Counted from the stretch's first letter, positions 7,010 through 16,042 are shown. The stretch is 33,512 nt of DNA from Flavobacteriaceae bacterium PRS1 (GCA_003709165.1 RDRZ01000025.1:1-33512), one strand, 5' to 3'. Numbers and translations: made by a program. The notes: generated by a model not told the origin, from the letters alone.

Positions 7010-7936
7010 ATGAAGAACGCGTTAGAGACTAATTCGGTTTCTAAAAATTTTGGAGATTTTACGGCATTAAATAATGTTTCCATTACAGTTCCAAAAGGGA
7101 GTATTTTTGGGCTATTAGGCCCAAATGGTGCTGGAAAAACGACACTAATCCGAATAATAAATCAAATTACTTTGCCAGATTCAGGTAGTATTTTACTTGA
7201 TGGAGAACCATTACAACCAAATCACATGAAGGATATAGGCTATTTGCCAGAAGAACGTGGATTATATAAAACGATGAAAGTTGGAGAGCAAATTTTGTAT
7301 TTAGCCCAATTAAAAGGATTGTCTAAAGCAGAAGTCAAAAAACGCCTTAATCATTGGTTCGAAAAATTTGAAATTGGAGATTGGTGGAACAAAAAAATTC
7401 AGGAACTTTCTAAAGGAATGGCGCAAAAAATTCAGTTTATTGTAACGGTACTGCACCAACCCAAACTCTTAATTTTTGATGAACCTTTTTCCGGATTCGA
7501 TCCAATAAATGTAAACTTAATTAAAGATGAAATTCTTCAGTTAAGGGAAGAAGGAGCCACTGTTATTTTTGCAACACACCGTATGGAATCTGTTGAAGAA
7601 ATGTGCGATGATATTGCTTTAATACATGAGTCAAACAAATTATTGGAAGGCAAGTTAATTGATATTAAAAGACAATATAAAACCAATACTTTCGAAGTAG
7701 GTTTAATTACCGATAATGAACCGCAATTAATGCATATTATTAAAAGTAAATTCGATGTTTCTCCAGCAGTTTTTAAATCTTTGAATACTGATTTAAAGTT
7801 AAACATTAGGTTGAAAGACAATGAGTCGTCAAACGAGTTGTTGGCTTTTTTAATGAGCAATGCACAAGTAAATCACTTTAACGAATTGGTGCCATCTGTT
7901 AATGATATTTTTATTCAAACAGTTAAAAACAGCTAA
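7010..7936 (+). CDS. ABC transporter ATP-binding protein (NatA-like)
   Basis: This 308-residue nucleotide-binding subunit drives an ABC-2 exporter. It has Walker A GPNGAGKT (37-44), signature LSKGM (133-137, Ser followed by Lys rather than the usual Gly-Gly), Walker B LLIFDEP (153-159) with SGFDPIN as the D-loop, and switch His190. Residues from about 225 form the C-terminal extension common in NatA/CcmA-like subunits. The permease follows after only two bases, so the pair is translationally linked. NatAB exports Na+ in Bacillus, but this subfamily is broad. The cargo here is unknown. No promoter consensus is visible in the AT-rich upstream DNA. Confidence 0.9.
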   Translation: MKNALETNSVSKNFGDFTALNNVSITVPKGSIFGLLGPNGAGKTTLIRIINQITLPDSGSILLDGEPLQPNHMKDIGYLPEERGLYKTMKVGEQILYLAQLKGLSKAEVKKRLNHWFEKFEIGDWWNKKIQELSKGMAQKIQFIVTVLHQPKLLIFDEPFSGFDPINVNLIKDEILQLREEGATVIFATHRMESVEEMCDDIALIHESNKLLEGKLIDIKRQYKTNTFEVGLITDNEPQLMHIIKSKFDVSPAVFKSLNTDLKLNIRLKDNESSNELLAFLMSNAQVNHFNELVPSVNDIFIQTVKNS

Positions 7937-7938
7937 AC

Positions 7939-9252
7939 ATGAATCATTTACCTTTAATTATAAAGAGAGAGTATTTAACAAAGGTTAAAAATAAATCGTT
8001 TATTATAATGACCTTTTTAAGCCCAATAATAATGATTGCCCTGTTTGCAGTTGTTGCTTATTTATCACAGTTAAATAATAATACTGAACGTACTATTTCA
8101 ATATTAGATGAATCAGGATTTGTAAGCGAAATTTTTGAAAGTACAGAAAACACAACATATATTATTCTGAATAATATTTCTTTATCAGATGCAAAATCAC
8201 TTGTTGAAGAAAACGAGGAATATGGCTTACTTCATATTTCATCAGGCAAAGATATTTCAGAGATAGAAAAAACCATTAAATTTTATTCCGAAGACACTCC
8301 GTCGCTTGTATTAATCACAAGTTTAGAAAGTAAGTTAGAGAATAAGTTAAGCGATTTAAAACTTCAACAAATAGGTGTAGATATTGAAAAAATAAAAACG
8401 TCTAAATCAAATATAGATATTGCGCAGGAAAGTTTTCAAGGAGAAAAAACGTCTAAAATAGATAATATTGTAAAATTAGCTTTTGGAGGTTTTGCTGGCT
8501 ATTTACTCTTTATGTTTATTATTATTTATGGTAATATGATAATGCGTAGTGTGATTGAAGAAAAAACGAGTCGGATAATTGAAATTATAATTTCTTCAGT
8601 AAAACCAATACAATTAATGCTTGGTAAAATTATTGGCACTTCGTTAGCCGGAATTACCCAGTTTGTAATTTGGGTAATATTAGGAGGTGTTTTAATGCTC
8701 ATTATATCTGCAATTTTTGGAATTAATATGGCTGAAATGCAATCACCACAACAAGAAATGATGCAACAAGCTATGCAGTCGCCTGAAACTCAAATGCAAA
8801 TGGAAAATGTAATGGCAGCAATTTATAATTTGCCTTTAACCAACCTTACCATTGCTTTTTTACTTTTCTTTATTGGTGGTTATTTATTGTATAGTTCAAT
8901 GTACGCAGCAATAGGTGCAGCCGTTGATAACGAAACAGATACGCAACAATTTATGATGCCTATTCTTGTTCCATTAATTCTTGCAGTATATGTTGGTATT
9001 TTTACAGTTATTGAAGATCCTCACGGTACAGTATCAACAGTGTTTTCGTTTATTCCGTTAACATCTCCCGTAGTCATGTTAATGCGTATTCCGTTTGGTG
9101 TTCCTATTTGGCAACAATTAATATCTTTAGGTTTATTAATAGCTACTTTTATGTTTACGGTTTGGTTTGCTGCTAAAATTTATCGTGTTGGGATATTAAT
9201 GTATGGTAAAAAACCAAGTTATAGGGATATTTATAAATGGTTAAAATATTAG
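7939..9252 (+). CDS. ABC-2 type permease (NatB-like)
   Basis: This 437-residue membrane subunit pairs with the preceding ATPase. It has one N-terminal membrane helix (about 22-43), a large extracytoplasmic domain (about 45-175), then five helices in the C-terminal half (about 180-200, 225-258, 298-320, 335-358, 380-405). The phrase IEEKTSRIIEIIISSVKP after the second helix is the hallmark of the NatB/YhaP group. Residues 264-294 are an unusual Met/Gln-rich loop (AEMQSPQQEMMQQAMQ and onward) between two membrane helices. The MscS gene starts three bases after the stop, suggesting a three-gene operon. Confidence 0.9.
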   Translation: MNHLPLIIKREYLTKVKNKSFIIMTFLSPIIMIALFAVVAYLSQLNNNTERTISILDESGFVSEIFESTENTTYIILNNISLSDAKSLVEENEEYGLLHISSGKDISEIEKTIKFYSEDTPSLVLITSLESKLENKLSDLKLQQIGVDIEKIKTSKSNIDIAQESFQGEKTSKIDNIVKLAFGGFAGYLLFMFIIIYGNMIMRSVIEEKTSRIIEIIISSVKPIQLMLGKIIGTSLAGITQFVIWVILGGVLMLIISAIFGINMAEMQSPQQEMMQQAMQSPETQMQMENVMAAIYNLPLTNLTIAFLLFFIGGYLLYSSMYAAIGAAVDNETDTQQFMMPILVPLILAVYVGIFTVIEDPHGTVSTVFSFIPLTSPVVMLMRIPFGVPIWQQLISLGLLIATFMFTVWFAAKIYRVGILMYGKKPSYRDIYKWLKY

Positions 9253-9255
9253 GAT

Positions 9256-10140
9256 ATGATACAAGAAAAAGTTGTAGAAAAAATTAAGGTGGTTACCAAA
9301 GATATTTGGGGAGCAATTTTAGATTTCTTAGATCTTGGTATTCATTTTGGAGACGGAGAAAACAAAATAAGTATATCTATAGGATTAGTTTTGGTAATGG
9401 TTTTTTCATTTGCTTTAACAAGTTTTCTATTAAAACTAACTAGGAAGTTCTATACACGTAAGATGGAAGAAGAAGATAAACTTAAATTTATCAGTGTTTT
9501 TAAGTTTACTAATTATTTTACTTATATCGTCATATTCTTTGTCATTTTAGGAATGACAGGTGTTAATATTACTCCGTTTCTGGCTGCTTCTGCAGCGTTA
9601 TTAATTGGTCTTGGTCTAGCCCTACAAGATTTTTTTCAGGATATTATAGGTGGAATTTTTATTATTTTGGACAAATCACTTTTAGTGGGAGATGTTATTG
9701 AAGTAGAAGGTAAAGTAGGGAAAGTAATAGAAATTAAACTTAGGACTACAAGAGCTATAACAAGGGATGATAAAATCATTATTATACCTAACCATATACT
9801 CATTAGAAATTCAATTTATAATTTTACTCAAAACAGAAAAACAACAAGAGAAGAGATTACTGTTGGTGTAGCTTATGGAAGTGATACTGAAAAAGTAAAA
9901 AAATTACTTTTGGAAAGTGTTAAAGAACATAAAGGTGTTTTATCAAAACCAAAACCATTTGTTACCTTTGAAGATTTTGGAGATTCTGCTTTAATATTTA
10001 AGTTGAAATTTTTTGTTAAGGATAGTTTTAGAGTTCCAACCTTGTCTAGTGATATTAGATTTCTTATAGATAAACTTTTTCGTGAAAACAATATAACCAT
10101 TCCGTTTCCGCAAAGAGATGTACATTTATACACTAATTAA
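9256..10140 (+). CDS. MscS family mechanosensitive channel
   Basis: This small MscS-type channel (294 residues) opens on membrane tension to release solutes under osmotic downshock. Hydrophobic helices lie at about 37-60 and 84-105. The pore helix follows with the Ala/Gly-rich pattern FLAASAALLIGLGLALQDFFQDIIGGIFII (about 110-140). The beta domain follows with the family phrases GDVIEVEGKVGKVIEIKLRTTRAITRDDKIIIIPN, and the alpha/beta vestibule ends IPFPQRDVHLY. It abuts the permease by three bases. A functional link to the exporter may be no more than shared membrane or osmotic physiology. Confidence 0.92.
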   Translation: MIQEKVVEKIKVVTKDIWGAILDFLDLGIHFGDGENKISISIGLVLVMVFSFALTSFLLKLTRKFYTRKMEEEDKLKFISVFKFTNYFTYIVIFFVILGMTGVNITPFLAASAALLIGLGLALQDFFQDIIGGIFIILDKSLLVGDVIEVEGKVGKVIEIKLRTTRAITRDDKIIIIPNHILIRNSIYNFTQNRKTTREEITVGVAYGSDTEKVKKLLLESVKEHKGVLSKPKPFVTFEDFGDSALIFKLKFFVKDSFRVPTLSSDIRFLIDKLFRENNITIPFPQRDVHLYTN

Positions 10141-10293
10141 TTAGCAATGTTGTCCTAGAGAAGATATAAGAACGCTTTGCTGAAAGACAAAAGATCTGTT
10201 TTTAGTTAACTAACAATCAGTTGAATACAAATTGTGAAAATGTAAAATTCTAATACCTGAACAGCAAAATATTGTAAAGTAAGCATAGTAAAA

Positions 10294-11463
10294 ATGAAGT
10301 TTTCAAAAATTTTAGTCATAGAAGACGAAGCAGCAATAAGAAGAGTATTAGTTAAAATTCTTTCCGAAGAAAGCGATACATACCAACTCGACGAAGCCGA
10401 AGATGGTTTAATAGGAATTGAAAAAATAAGAAAAGAAGATTACGATTTGATACTTTGTGATATAAAGATGCCCAAAATGGATGGTGTTGAAGTTTTAGAA
10501 GCACTTAAAAAACTTAAACCCCAGATTCCTATCGTTATGATTTCTGGTCATGGAGATATAGATACTGCTGTAAATACTATGCGTCTTGGAGCCTTTGATT
10601 ATATATCCAAACCACCGGATTTAAACCGGCTATTAAATACTGTTAGAAATGCTTTAGACCGTAAAGAACTTGTACTAGAAATCAAACTGCTTAAAAAGAA
10701 AGTCAGCAAAAAATACGAAATGATAGGAGAGAGCAAAGCTCTTTTAAAAATCAAAGACATGATTGATAAAGTGGCACCAACAGATGCTCGGGTTTTAATT
10801 ACAGGAGCTAATGGTACAGGAAAAGAATTGGTTGCACATTGGTTACACCAAAAAAGCCAACGTGCAAGTGGACCAATGATAGAAGTTAACTGTGCTGCCA
10901 TTCCTTCCGAATTAATCGAAAGCGAATTATTCGGTCATTTAAAAGGCGCTTTTACAGGTGCTAATAAAGATCGCGCAGGAAAATTTGAAGCTGCTAATGG
11001 AGGTACAATTTTTCTTGACGAAATTGGAGATATGAGCCTTCCAGCACAAGCAAAAGTGCTTCGAGCCTTGCAAGAGAATAAGATTCAACGTGTTGGTAGC
11101 GATAAGGACATAAAAGTTGATGTACGTATTATTGCTGCCACCAATAAAAATCTTAAAAAAGAAATAGAAAATGGTAAATTTCGTGAAGATTTATACCACA
11201 GATTAGCAGTTATTTTAATAGATGTTCCAGCTTTAAATAAACGGAGAGAAGACATTCCGATACTCATAAATTACTTTTTAAATAAGATTACTTCAGATCA
11301 GGGCACAACTAAAAAAACGTTTTCTAATAAAGCTATAAAGCTATTACAGGAATACGATTGGACAGGTAATATTCGTGAACTTCGTAATGTTATTGAACGA
11401 TTAATTATTTTAGGAAGTGATGAGGTAAGCGAAAAAGATGTAAAGTTGTTTGCAAGCAAATAA
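10294..11463 (+). CDS. sigma-54-dependent response regulator without a DNA-binding domain
   Basis: This NtrC-type activator has a receiver domain (Asp56 as phosphoacceptor in [13 protein letters not shown], Thr/Ser switch in MISGHGD, Lys106 in SKPPD). Its AAA+ domain has Walker A GANGTGKE (171-178), the sigma-54-contacting GAFTGA loop (218-223), Walker [10 protein letters not shown] (238-246), and arginine-finger region [13 protein letters not shown]. The protein stops at residue 389, just after [34 protein letters not shown]. The Fis-type helix-turn-helix usual in this family is absent, and no frameshifted remnant follows before the convergent gene. It should hydrolyse ATP to remodel sigma-54 polymerase, but it must find promoters from solution or through a partner. 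No histidine kinase is adjacent. Confidence 0.92.
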   Translation: MKFSKILVIEDEAAIRRVLVKILSEESDTYQLDEAEDGLIGIEKIRKEDYDLILCDIKMPKMDGVEVLEALKKLKPQIPIVMISGHGDIDTAVNTMRLGAFDYISKPPDLNRLLNTVRNALDRKELVLEIKLLKKKVSKKYEMIGESKALLKIKDMIDKVAPTDARVLITGANGTGKELVAHWLHQKSQRASGPMIEVNCAAIPSELIESELFGHLKGAFTGANKDRAGKFEAANGGTIFLDEIGDMSLPAQAKVLRALQENKIQRVGSDKDIKVDVRIIAATNKNLKKEIENGKFREDLYHRLAVILIDVPALNKRREDIPILINYFLNKITSDQGTTKKTFSNKAIKLLQEYDWTGNIRELRNVIERLIILGSDEVSEKDVKLFASK

Positions 11464-11483
11464 TAGTTTATTTATTTATAAAA

Positions 11484-11999
11484 TTAGTTTGCAATCTTAA
11501 TGGTTTCAATAAAATCATCAATAAGTTTAGCTACTTCATTATTTATTTTATCGTTTTCAACCCAAGTGTGTATATCGCCAAGGTATGTCATACCTAAATA
11601 GTTTGCCGATTCACTAAAAGGTAAAGTAAATCCATTGGTTATATCGTTTGAATTACTACAGCTTATCATAGCCATATTTTTACCACGTAATTTTCGGCCC
11701 AAATCTTTGTGTATTCGTAACAAATCAGAAATCCTATCAAAAAACACTTTTAAAATCCCACTCATACTGTACCAATACACAGGAGTTGCGAAAATTATAG
11801 TGTTGTAATTCTCAATAATTTTAGTAATAACATCAATAAAATCATCATCAGCATTTTTATATTCATAATCATAATGACCAATGTTTTTAGTATTCAAATC
11901 TATAACATCAAAATTGCTGTTAGTAATTATATAATTTACAATTGTATTTGTGCCCCCATTACTTCTTGAACTTGCTTGTATAATTATTGTTTTATTCAT
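11484..11999 (-). CDS. flavodoxin-fold NAD(P)H-dependent FMN reductase
   Basis: This 171-residue protein has the NADPH-dependent FMN reductase/flavodoxin-like fold. The phosphate-binding loop is QASSRSNGGTNTI (8-20), and the FMN isoalloxazine loop is ATPVYWYSMSGILKVFFDRISDLL (about 74-97), both typical of the family. It probably reduces free flavin, quinones or other electrophiles with NAD(P)H. Its substrate is not evident. It converges with the sigma-54 regulator over 20 bp. The next gene, ppk2, is divergent, across a 184-bp gap that contains a long inverted repeat. Confidence 0.85.
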   Translation of the reverse strand: MNKTIIIQASSRSNGGTNTIVNYIITNSNFDVIDLNTKNIGHYDYEYKNADDDFIDVITKIIENYNTIIFATPVYWYSMSGILKVFFDRISDLLRIHKDLGRKLRGKNMAMISCSNSNDITNGFTLPFSESANYLGMTYLGDIHTWVENDKINNEVAKLIDDFIETIKIAN

Positions 12000-12090
12000 T
12001 GTTACTGGATTAGACTACGAAATAATGCTTTTTTTGAAAGAAAAAATTAATATCTGAATAGAAATTATTAATGATAAGAAAGATATAATC

Positions 12091-12146
12091 AATGAACTCG
12101 TTTGAACAATTTTTTAGGAAATAGAAAAAGTTTAAACAAGTTCATT
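12091..12146. promoter_or_regulatory. 17-bp inverted repeat upstream of ppk2
   Basis: The arms 12091-12107 (AATGAACTCGTTTGAAC) and 12130-12146 (GTTTAAACAAGTTCATT) match at 15 of 17 positions around a 22-bp spacer; one of the two mismatches can form a G-U pair in RNA. It ends 37 bp before the ppk2 ATG. It could be an operator for the divergent pair or a leader hairpin. Neither is proven. Confidence 0.45.
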
Positions 12147-12183
12147 ATCAAATTTCATATATTTATTCCATATATATTTTGAA

Positions 12184-13035
12184 ATGAATACATACAAAGT
12201 CACCCAAAAAATATCTTTAGAAAATATTGAAACTAAAGAAGTAATTATAGATGCAGAAGATAAACTAAAAAACCTTCGCAAAAAATTAGGAAAGCTCCAA
12301 GACACCATGTATGCTCACGGAAAATATGCAGTTTTAGTATGTTTACAAGGTATGGACACGTCAGGAAAAGACAGTTTAATACGTGAAGTGTTTAAAGATT
12401 TTAATGTAAGAGGAGTAGAAGTACATAGTTTTAAAGTACCAACAGAAATAGAATTAAAACACAATTATTTATGGCGACATTATATTGTGCTTCCTGCACG
12501 AGGAAAGTTTGGGATTTTTAATAGAACCTATTATGAGAATGTATTGGTAACTCGTGTACACCCAAATTATATTTTAGGCGAAAATATTCCAACTGTTAGT
12601 AGTATTGAAGATGTTAACGAAACATTTTGGAACACACGTTTTGAGCAGATAAATAATTTTGAAAAACATATAGCAGAAAACGGAACGATTATCTTTAAAT
12701 TCTTTCTGAACCTTTCAAAAGAAGAACAAAAATACAGAATACTTCGACGTTTAGAAAAACAAGAAAAAAATTGGAAATTCTCGCCAGGCGACTTAAAAGA
12801 GCGCAGACTTTGGGACAAGTATCAGGAATTTTACGAAGATGCAATTAACAGAACATCAAAAAATTATGCACCATGGTTTACAATTCCAGCCGATGATAAA
12901 CCAACAGCGCGTTATATAGTAACTAAAATTATGTACGATACTTTAAAGCAATATACAGATATTAAAGAACCAGAATTGGACGAGAAAATAAAAATGCATT
13001 TGGAAGAATACAAACAAGAATTAAATAATGAGTAG
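12184..13035 (+). CDS. PPK2 family polyphosphate:nucleotide phosphotransferase
   Basis: This enzyme moves the terminal phosphate of inorganic polyphosphate onto a nucleotide. The 283-residue single-domain form has Walker A GMDTSGKDS (56-64; most relatives have AAGKD or SSGKD) and the lid residues after FKVPTEIELKHNYLWRHY. Its Walker B region is GIFNRTYYENVLVTRVHP (about 113-130). It ends in the family phrase FTIPADDKPTARYIV. The FNR-x-YYE-x-VLV-x-RVHP motif resembles short PPK2 proteins able to phosphorylate NMPs and NDPs (class III), but class assignment by eye is uncertain. It stands alone downstream of a long inverted repeat. No ppk1 or ppx is in the window. Confidence 0.9.
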   Translation: MNTYKVTQKISLENIETKEVIIDAEDKLKNLRKKLGKLQDTMYAHGKYAVLVCLQGMDTSGKDSLIREVFKDFNVRGVEVHSFKVPTEIELKHNYLWRHYIVLPARGKFGIFNRTYYENVLVTRVHPNYILGENIPTVSSIEDVNETFWNTRFEQINNFEKHIAENGTIIFKFFLNLSKEEQKYRILRRLEKQEKNWKFSPGDLKERRLWDKYQEFYEDAINRTSKNYAPWFTIPADDKPTARYIVTKIMYDTLKQYTDIKEPELDEKIKMHLEEYKQELNNE

Positions 13036-13042
13036 ATGTGTC

Positions 13043-13087
13043 TGTCATGCTGTTCCTATAACTATCGGGATTGTTTCAGTATCTCAT
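13043..13087. repeat. composite dispersed repeat (TGTCATGCTG, palindrome, TTTCAG)
   Basis: TGTCATGCTG (13043-13052) is followed by the palindrome TTCCTATAACTATCGGGA (13053-13070) and TTGTTTCAGTATCTCAT. It looks like a TGTCATGCTG...TTTCAGCATCTCAT repeat into whose middle the 18-bp palindrome has been set. It starts 7 bp after the ppk2 stop. Confidence 0.75.
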
Positions 13088-13190
13088 AAAATCAAATCTA
13101 AATAACTAATAAATAATGTGTTTTTTATGATTTCATTTGGGTTTATGAATTATTAGAAGTAGTATCTTTAAAAACTCAATAAACATTAAC

Positions 13191-14591
13191 ATGAAACATT
13201 TTCTTTTTCTATTTACCCTTATAGTTAATACTCTAACATTTTCTCAATCTGATGCCGAAATCATAAAAAAAATCTACGATACTTCTTTAAGTAATGGCAA
13301 AAGCTACGAGTGGTTAGATTATTTATCAAATCAAATTGGTGGTCGATTATCAGGTTCCTTAAATGCAGAAAGAGCTGTACAATGGACTAAAGAAGAACTT
13401 GAAAAACTTGGGTTAGATAAGGTTTGGTTACAACCAGTTATGGTACTAAAATGGGTAAGAGGAACTCCTGAATTTGCCTTTATCGAAACAGAACCAGGTA
13501 AAACAATCAATGTTAATATTTGTGCACTTGGAGGCTCTGTTGCTACCAATCCTTTAGGAATAAAAGCAAACGTGATAGAAGTACACAGTATTGAAGAATT
13601 AGAAACACTGGGTAAAGAAAAAATTGAAGGCAAAATCGTGTTCTTTAATCGTCCTATGGACCAAACACTTATTAATACATTTAGAGCTTATGGAGGTTGT
13701 GTAGACCAACGTGGTTCTGGCGCAAAAGAAGCTGTAAAGTATGGAGCAGTTGCAACTATTGTTCGCTCCATGAATTTACGATTAGATGATTTTCCGCATA
13801 CAGGAGCTATGAATTATGGTGACACTCCAATTGATCAACGAATTCCTTCGGCAGCAATAAGTACAAACGATGCGGAATTGTTAAGTACAATGCTGAAATT
13901 AGATTCTAAAATAAAATTCTATTTTAAACAAAACTGTAAACAGCTTAAAGATGTGCTGTCCTACAATGTTATAGGAGAAATTACAGGAAGCCAATTCCCA
14001 AAAGAGTATATTATAGTTGGAGGGCATTTGGATTCTTGGGATTTAGGTGATGGTTCTCACGACGATGGTGCAGGTTGTATGCAATCTATGGATGTGTTAC
14101 GATTGCTAAAAGAAACAGGAATAAGACCAAAACGAACTATTAGAGTTGTTTTGTTTATGAACGAAGAGAATGGTTTAAGAGGTGGAACTAAATACGCAAA
14201 GGAAGCTAAAAGAAAAGGTGAAAACCATATTTTTGCTTTAGAAAGTGATGCTGGAGGTTTTACACCAAGAGGATTTACCTTCGATTGCAGTGATGAAAAC
14301 TTTAACCAAGTCCTTGGTTGGAAACCATTATTCGAACCTTATCTGGTTCATTATTTTTTAAAAGGTGGAAGTGGAGCAGACATCAATCCATTAAAAACTA
14401 ATTATAATGTATTGGCTGGATTGCGCCCGGATTCGCAGCGTTATTTTGACTATCATCACGCAAGCAACGACACTTTTGACGCAGTAAACAAACGTGAATT
14501 AGAACTTGGTGCAGCGACAATGACAGCTCTGGTGTATTTGTATGATAAGTATGGAGTGAATCCTATTAAAACAAATCTAAAAACCAATTAA
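13191..14591 (+). CDS. secreted M28 family zinc aminopeptidase/carboxypeptidase
   Basis: This 466-residue exported metallopeptidase has a signal peptide at 1-18 (FLFTLIVNTLTFSQS) and a protease-associated insert (about 115-235) within an M28 catalytic domain. The di-zinc ligands and catalytic acid can be read off: His279 (GGHLDSWD), bridging Asp291 (SHDDGAG), catalytic/ligand Glu325-Glu326 (MNEENG), Asp353 (ESDAGG) and His423 (DYHHASNDTFD). The layout matches plasma carboxypeptidase Q/PGCP-like members, which cut small peptides. It likely works in the periplasm or outside the cell, in peptide feeding. The DinB-like protein encoded 99 bp downstream also carries a signal sequence. A TATCTTTA near-consensus box lies about 25 bp upstream of the ATG. 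Confidence 0.92.
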   Translation: MKHFLFLFTLIVNTLTFSQSDAEIIKKIYDTSLSNGKSYEWLDYLSNQIGGRLSGSLNAERAVQWTKEELEKLGLDKVWLQPVMVLKWVRGTPEFAFIETEPGKTINVNICALGGSVATNPLGIKANVIEVHSIEELETLGKEKIEGKIVFFNRPMDQTLINTFRAYGGCVDQRGSGAKEAVKYGAVATIVRSMNLRLDDFPHTGAMNYGDTPIDQRIPSAAISTNDAELLSTMLKLDSKIKFYFKQNCKQLKDVLSYNVIGEITGSQFPKEYIIVGGHLDSWDLGDGSHDDGAGCMQSMDVLRLLKETGIRPKRTIRVVLFMNEENGLRGGTKYAKEAKRKGENHIFALESDAGGFTPRGFTFDCSDENFNQVLGWKPLFEPYLVHYFLKGGSGADINPLKTNYNVLAGLRPDSQRYFDYHHASNDTFDAVNKRELELGAATMTALVYLYDKYGVNPIKTNLKTN

Positions 14592-14690
14592 TTTTTTAAT
14601 ATGAAACGAGCATGCTAAAAAGTTTATCACCCAAGGGAATGATTAATAGCGAACAGTATGTGACCAATTTAATAAAATAATTATAGACAC

Positions 14691-15272
14691 ATGAAAACTA
14701 ATATAGCAATTCTAATAGTATCTTTTTTATCGCTAAATATGATTAATTCACAAGGAAAAATGGAAGAAAAATTACCTTACTACGAAATTCCAGAATATCC
14801 TGAAACATATACTGCAGGAACAGTCGCTGCGAGAATGGTAGATGGTTTAGGTTTTAGATATTATTGGGCTACTGAAGGCTTACGTGACGAAGATTTAGCC
14901 TATAAGCCCAGTGAAGAAGCTCGTACTACAGCCGAAACCATAGATCATATTTATGGTTTGTCTAAAGTAATTGTGAATTCTACCTTAATGAAACCGAATT
15001 CAAGAGCAGAAGAACCAGAAATGTCATTTGCAGAGAAACGTAAAAAAACTTTAGAAAACATTAAAACTGCTGCTGATATTTTAAGAGCAAGTAAAGATGT
15101 TTCAGAATTTAAAATCATTTTTGGAACAAACGAATATCCGTTTTGGAATCAATTAAACGGACCAATTGCAGATGCTATCTGGCATTGTGGACAAGTAATT
15201 TCTTTTAGACGTGCTTCAGGAAATCCTTATAATTCTAAAGCTAGTGTATTTAGCGGAAAAGTCAAGGAGTAA
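14691..15272 (+). CDS. exported DinB-like four-helix protein
   Basis: This 193-residue protein has a hydrophobic N terminus (MKTNIAILIVSFLSLNMINSQG), readable as a signal peptide with cleavage near residue 20. The rest resembles the DinB/YfiT four-helix bundle: ARMVDGLGFRYYWATEGLRDEDLAYKP, then TTAETIDHIYGLSKVIVNSTL, then a C-terminal IADAIWHCGQVISFRRASGNP. Two of the usual metal-binding histidines can be aligned, His84 in IDHIYG and the WHCGQV histidine. The third is not obvious, so metal binding is uncertain. DinB-like proteins are usually cytoplasmic thiol-dependent enzymes. A secreted member beside a secreted peptidase is unusual. The function is unknown. Confidence 0.72.
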   Translation: MKTNIAILIVSFLSLNMINSQGKMEEKLPYYEIPEYPETYTAGTVAARMVDGLGFRYYWATEGLRDEDLAYKPSEEARTTAETIDHIYGLSKVIVNSTLMKPNSRAEEPEMSFAEKRKKTLENIKTAADILRASKDVSEFKIIFGTNEYPFWNQLNGPIADAIWHCGQVISFRRASGNPYNSKASVFSGKVKE

Positions 15273-15350
15273 TTTGTAATTGATAAGTTAAAACTATGGT
15301 TTTATAAAATTTATCTGTTTCTAATTATAGTTTAAGTTTATTTTCTGCTT

Positions 15351-15358
15351 TAACTTTG
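15351..15358 (+). promoter_or_regulatory. TAACTTTG -7 box abutting the VOC gene
   Basis: This is a perfect TAnnTTTG match ending four bases before the ATG at 15363. If used, transcription would start on or next to the start codon, giving a leaderless mRNA. No TTG is present at -33, only GTTTAAG. Confidence 0.35.
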
Positions 15359-15362
15359 AAGT

Positions 15363-16016
15363 ATGAAAATTGAAGAAGTTATTTTATTCACCAATTCAAT
15401 CCAAGAACAAAAACAATTTTATAAAAATGTTTTAGAATTTGAATTAATATTGGATTCAACCGAAAAAATATCTTTTAAAACTGGAAAAAGTATTTTAAGT
15501 TTTCAATATAAGGAAACATTCAAATCATCTCATTTGGCATTTAATATTCCATCTAATAAAGAAACAGAGGCATTATTCTGGCTTCAAAAAAGAGTAGAGA
15601 TTTTACCTTATAATAATAAATTTATTTCTGATTTTAAAAGCTGGAATGCAAAAGCAATTTATTTTTATGATGCGGATAAAAACATTATGGAATTTATTGC
15701 AAGAAAGAATATGAATACTGCAACCGATTCAGAGTTTTCATCAACAAGTATACTATCTATCAGCGAAATGGCAATTGCAACAGATAATATTGAGTATATA
15801 TTCAATACAATTAATGGTATGAAGTCTATTTCAATTTACGATGGCAATTTTAGACGTTTTTGTGCTATAGGAAATGAAGACGGATTATTTATTTTGATAA
15901 ATAAAAACAAAAAGAAGTGGTATCCAACAATGGAAACTGCTTTTACTTCAGATTTTATTATTAAAGGCGATTATAATTTTGCTTTTAAGAATGGTAAAAT
16001 AAAAGAAATATCGTAA
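15363..16016 (+). CDS. VOC superfamily (glyoxalase-like) protein
   Basis: This 217-residue protein has two tandem half-modules of the vicinal-oxygen-chelate fold. The first is residues 1-115 (KIEEVILFTNSIQEQKQFYKNVLEFEL ... FYDADKNIMEFIARKN). The second starts at about 127 (STSILSISEMAIATDNIEYIFNTINGMKSIS) and is shorter. Family folds bind a metal through His/Glu on paired beta-alpha-beta-beta-beta units. Here Glu112 of MEFIA is kept, while the usual N-terminal His is replaced, so the chemistry is uncertain. It is followed 26 bp later by yaaA on the same strand. Its own candidate -7 box lies directly at the start codon. Confidence 0.75.
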   Translation: MKIEEVILFTNSIQEQKQFYKNVLEFELILDSTEKISFKTGKSILSFQYKETFKSSHLAFNIPSNKETEALFWLQKRVEILPYNNKFISDFKSWNAKAIYFYDADKNIMEFIARKNMNTATDSEFSSTSILSISEMAIATDNIEYIFNTINGMKSISIYDGNFRRFCAIGNEDGLFILINKNKKKWYPTMETAFTSDFIIKGDYNFAFKNGKIKEIS

Positions 16017-16042
16017 TTTAGTTAACAGAAAATATTATAAAT

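Noticed and set aside
10141-10293. Sigma-54 promoter (GG at -24, GC at -12) near the NtrC-type regulator
   Set aside because: No TGGCAC-N5-TTGC match in this gap or in the other intergenic regions I scanned.
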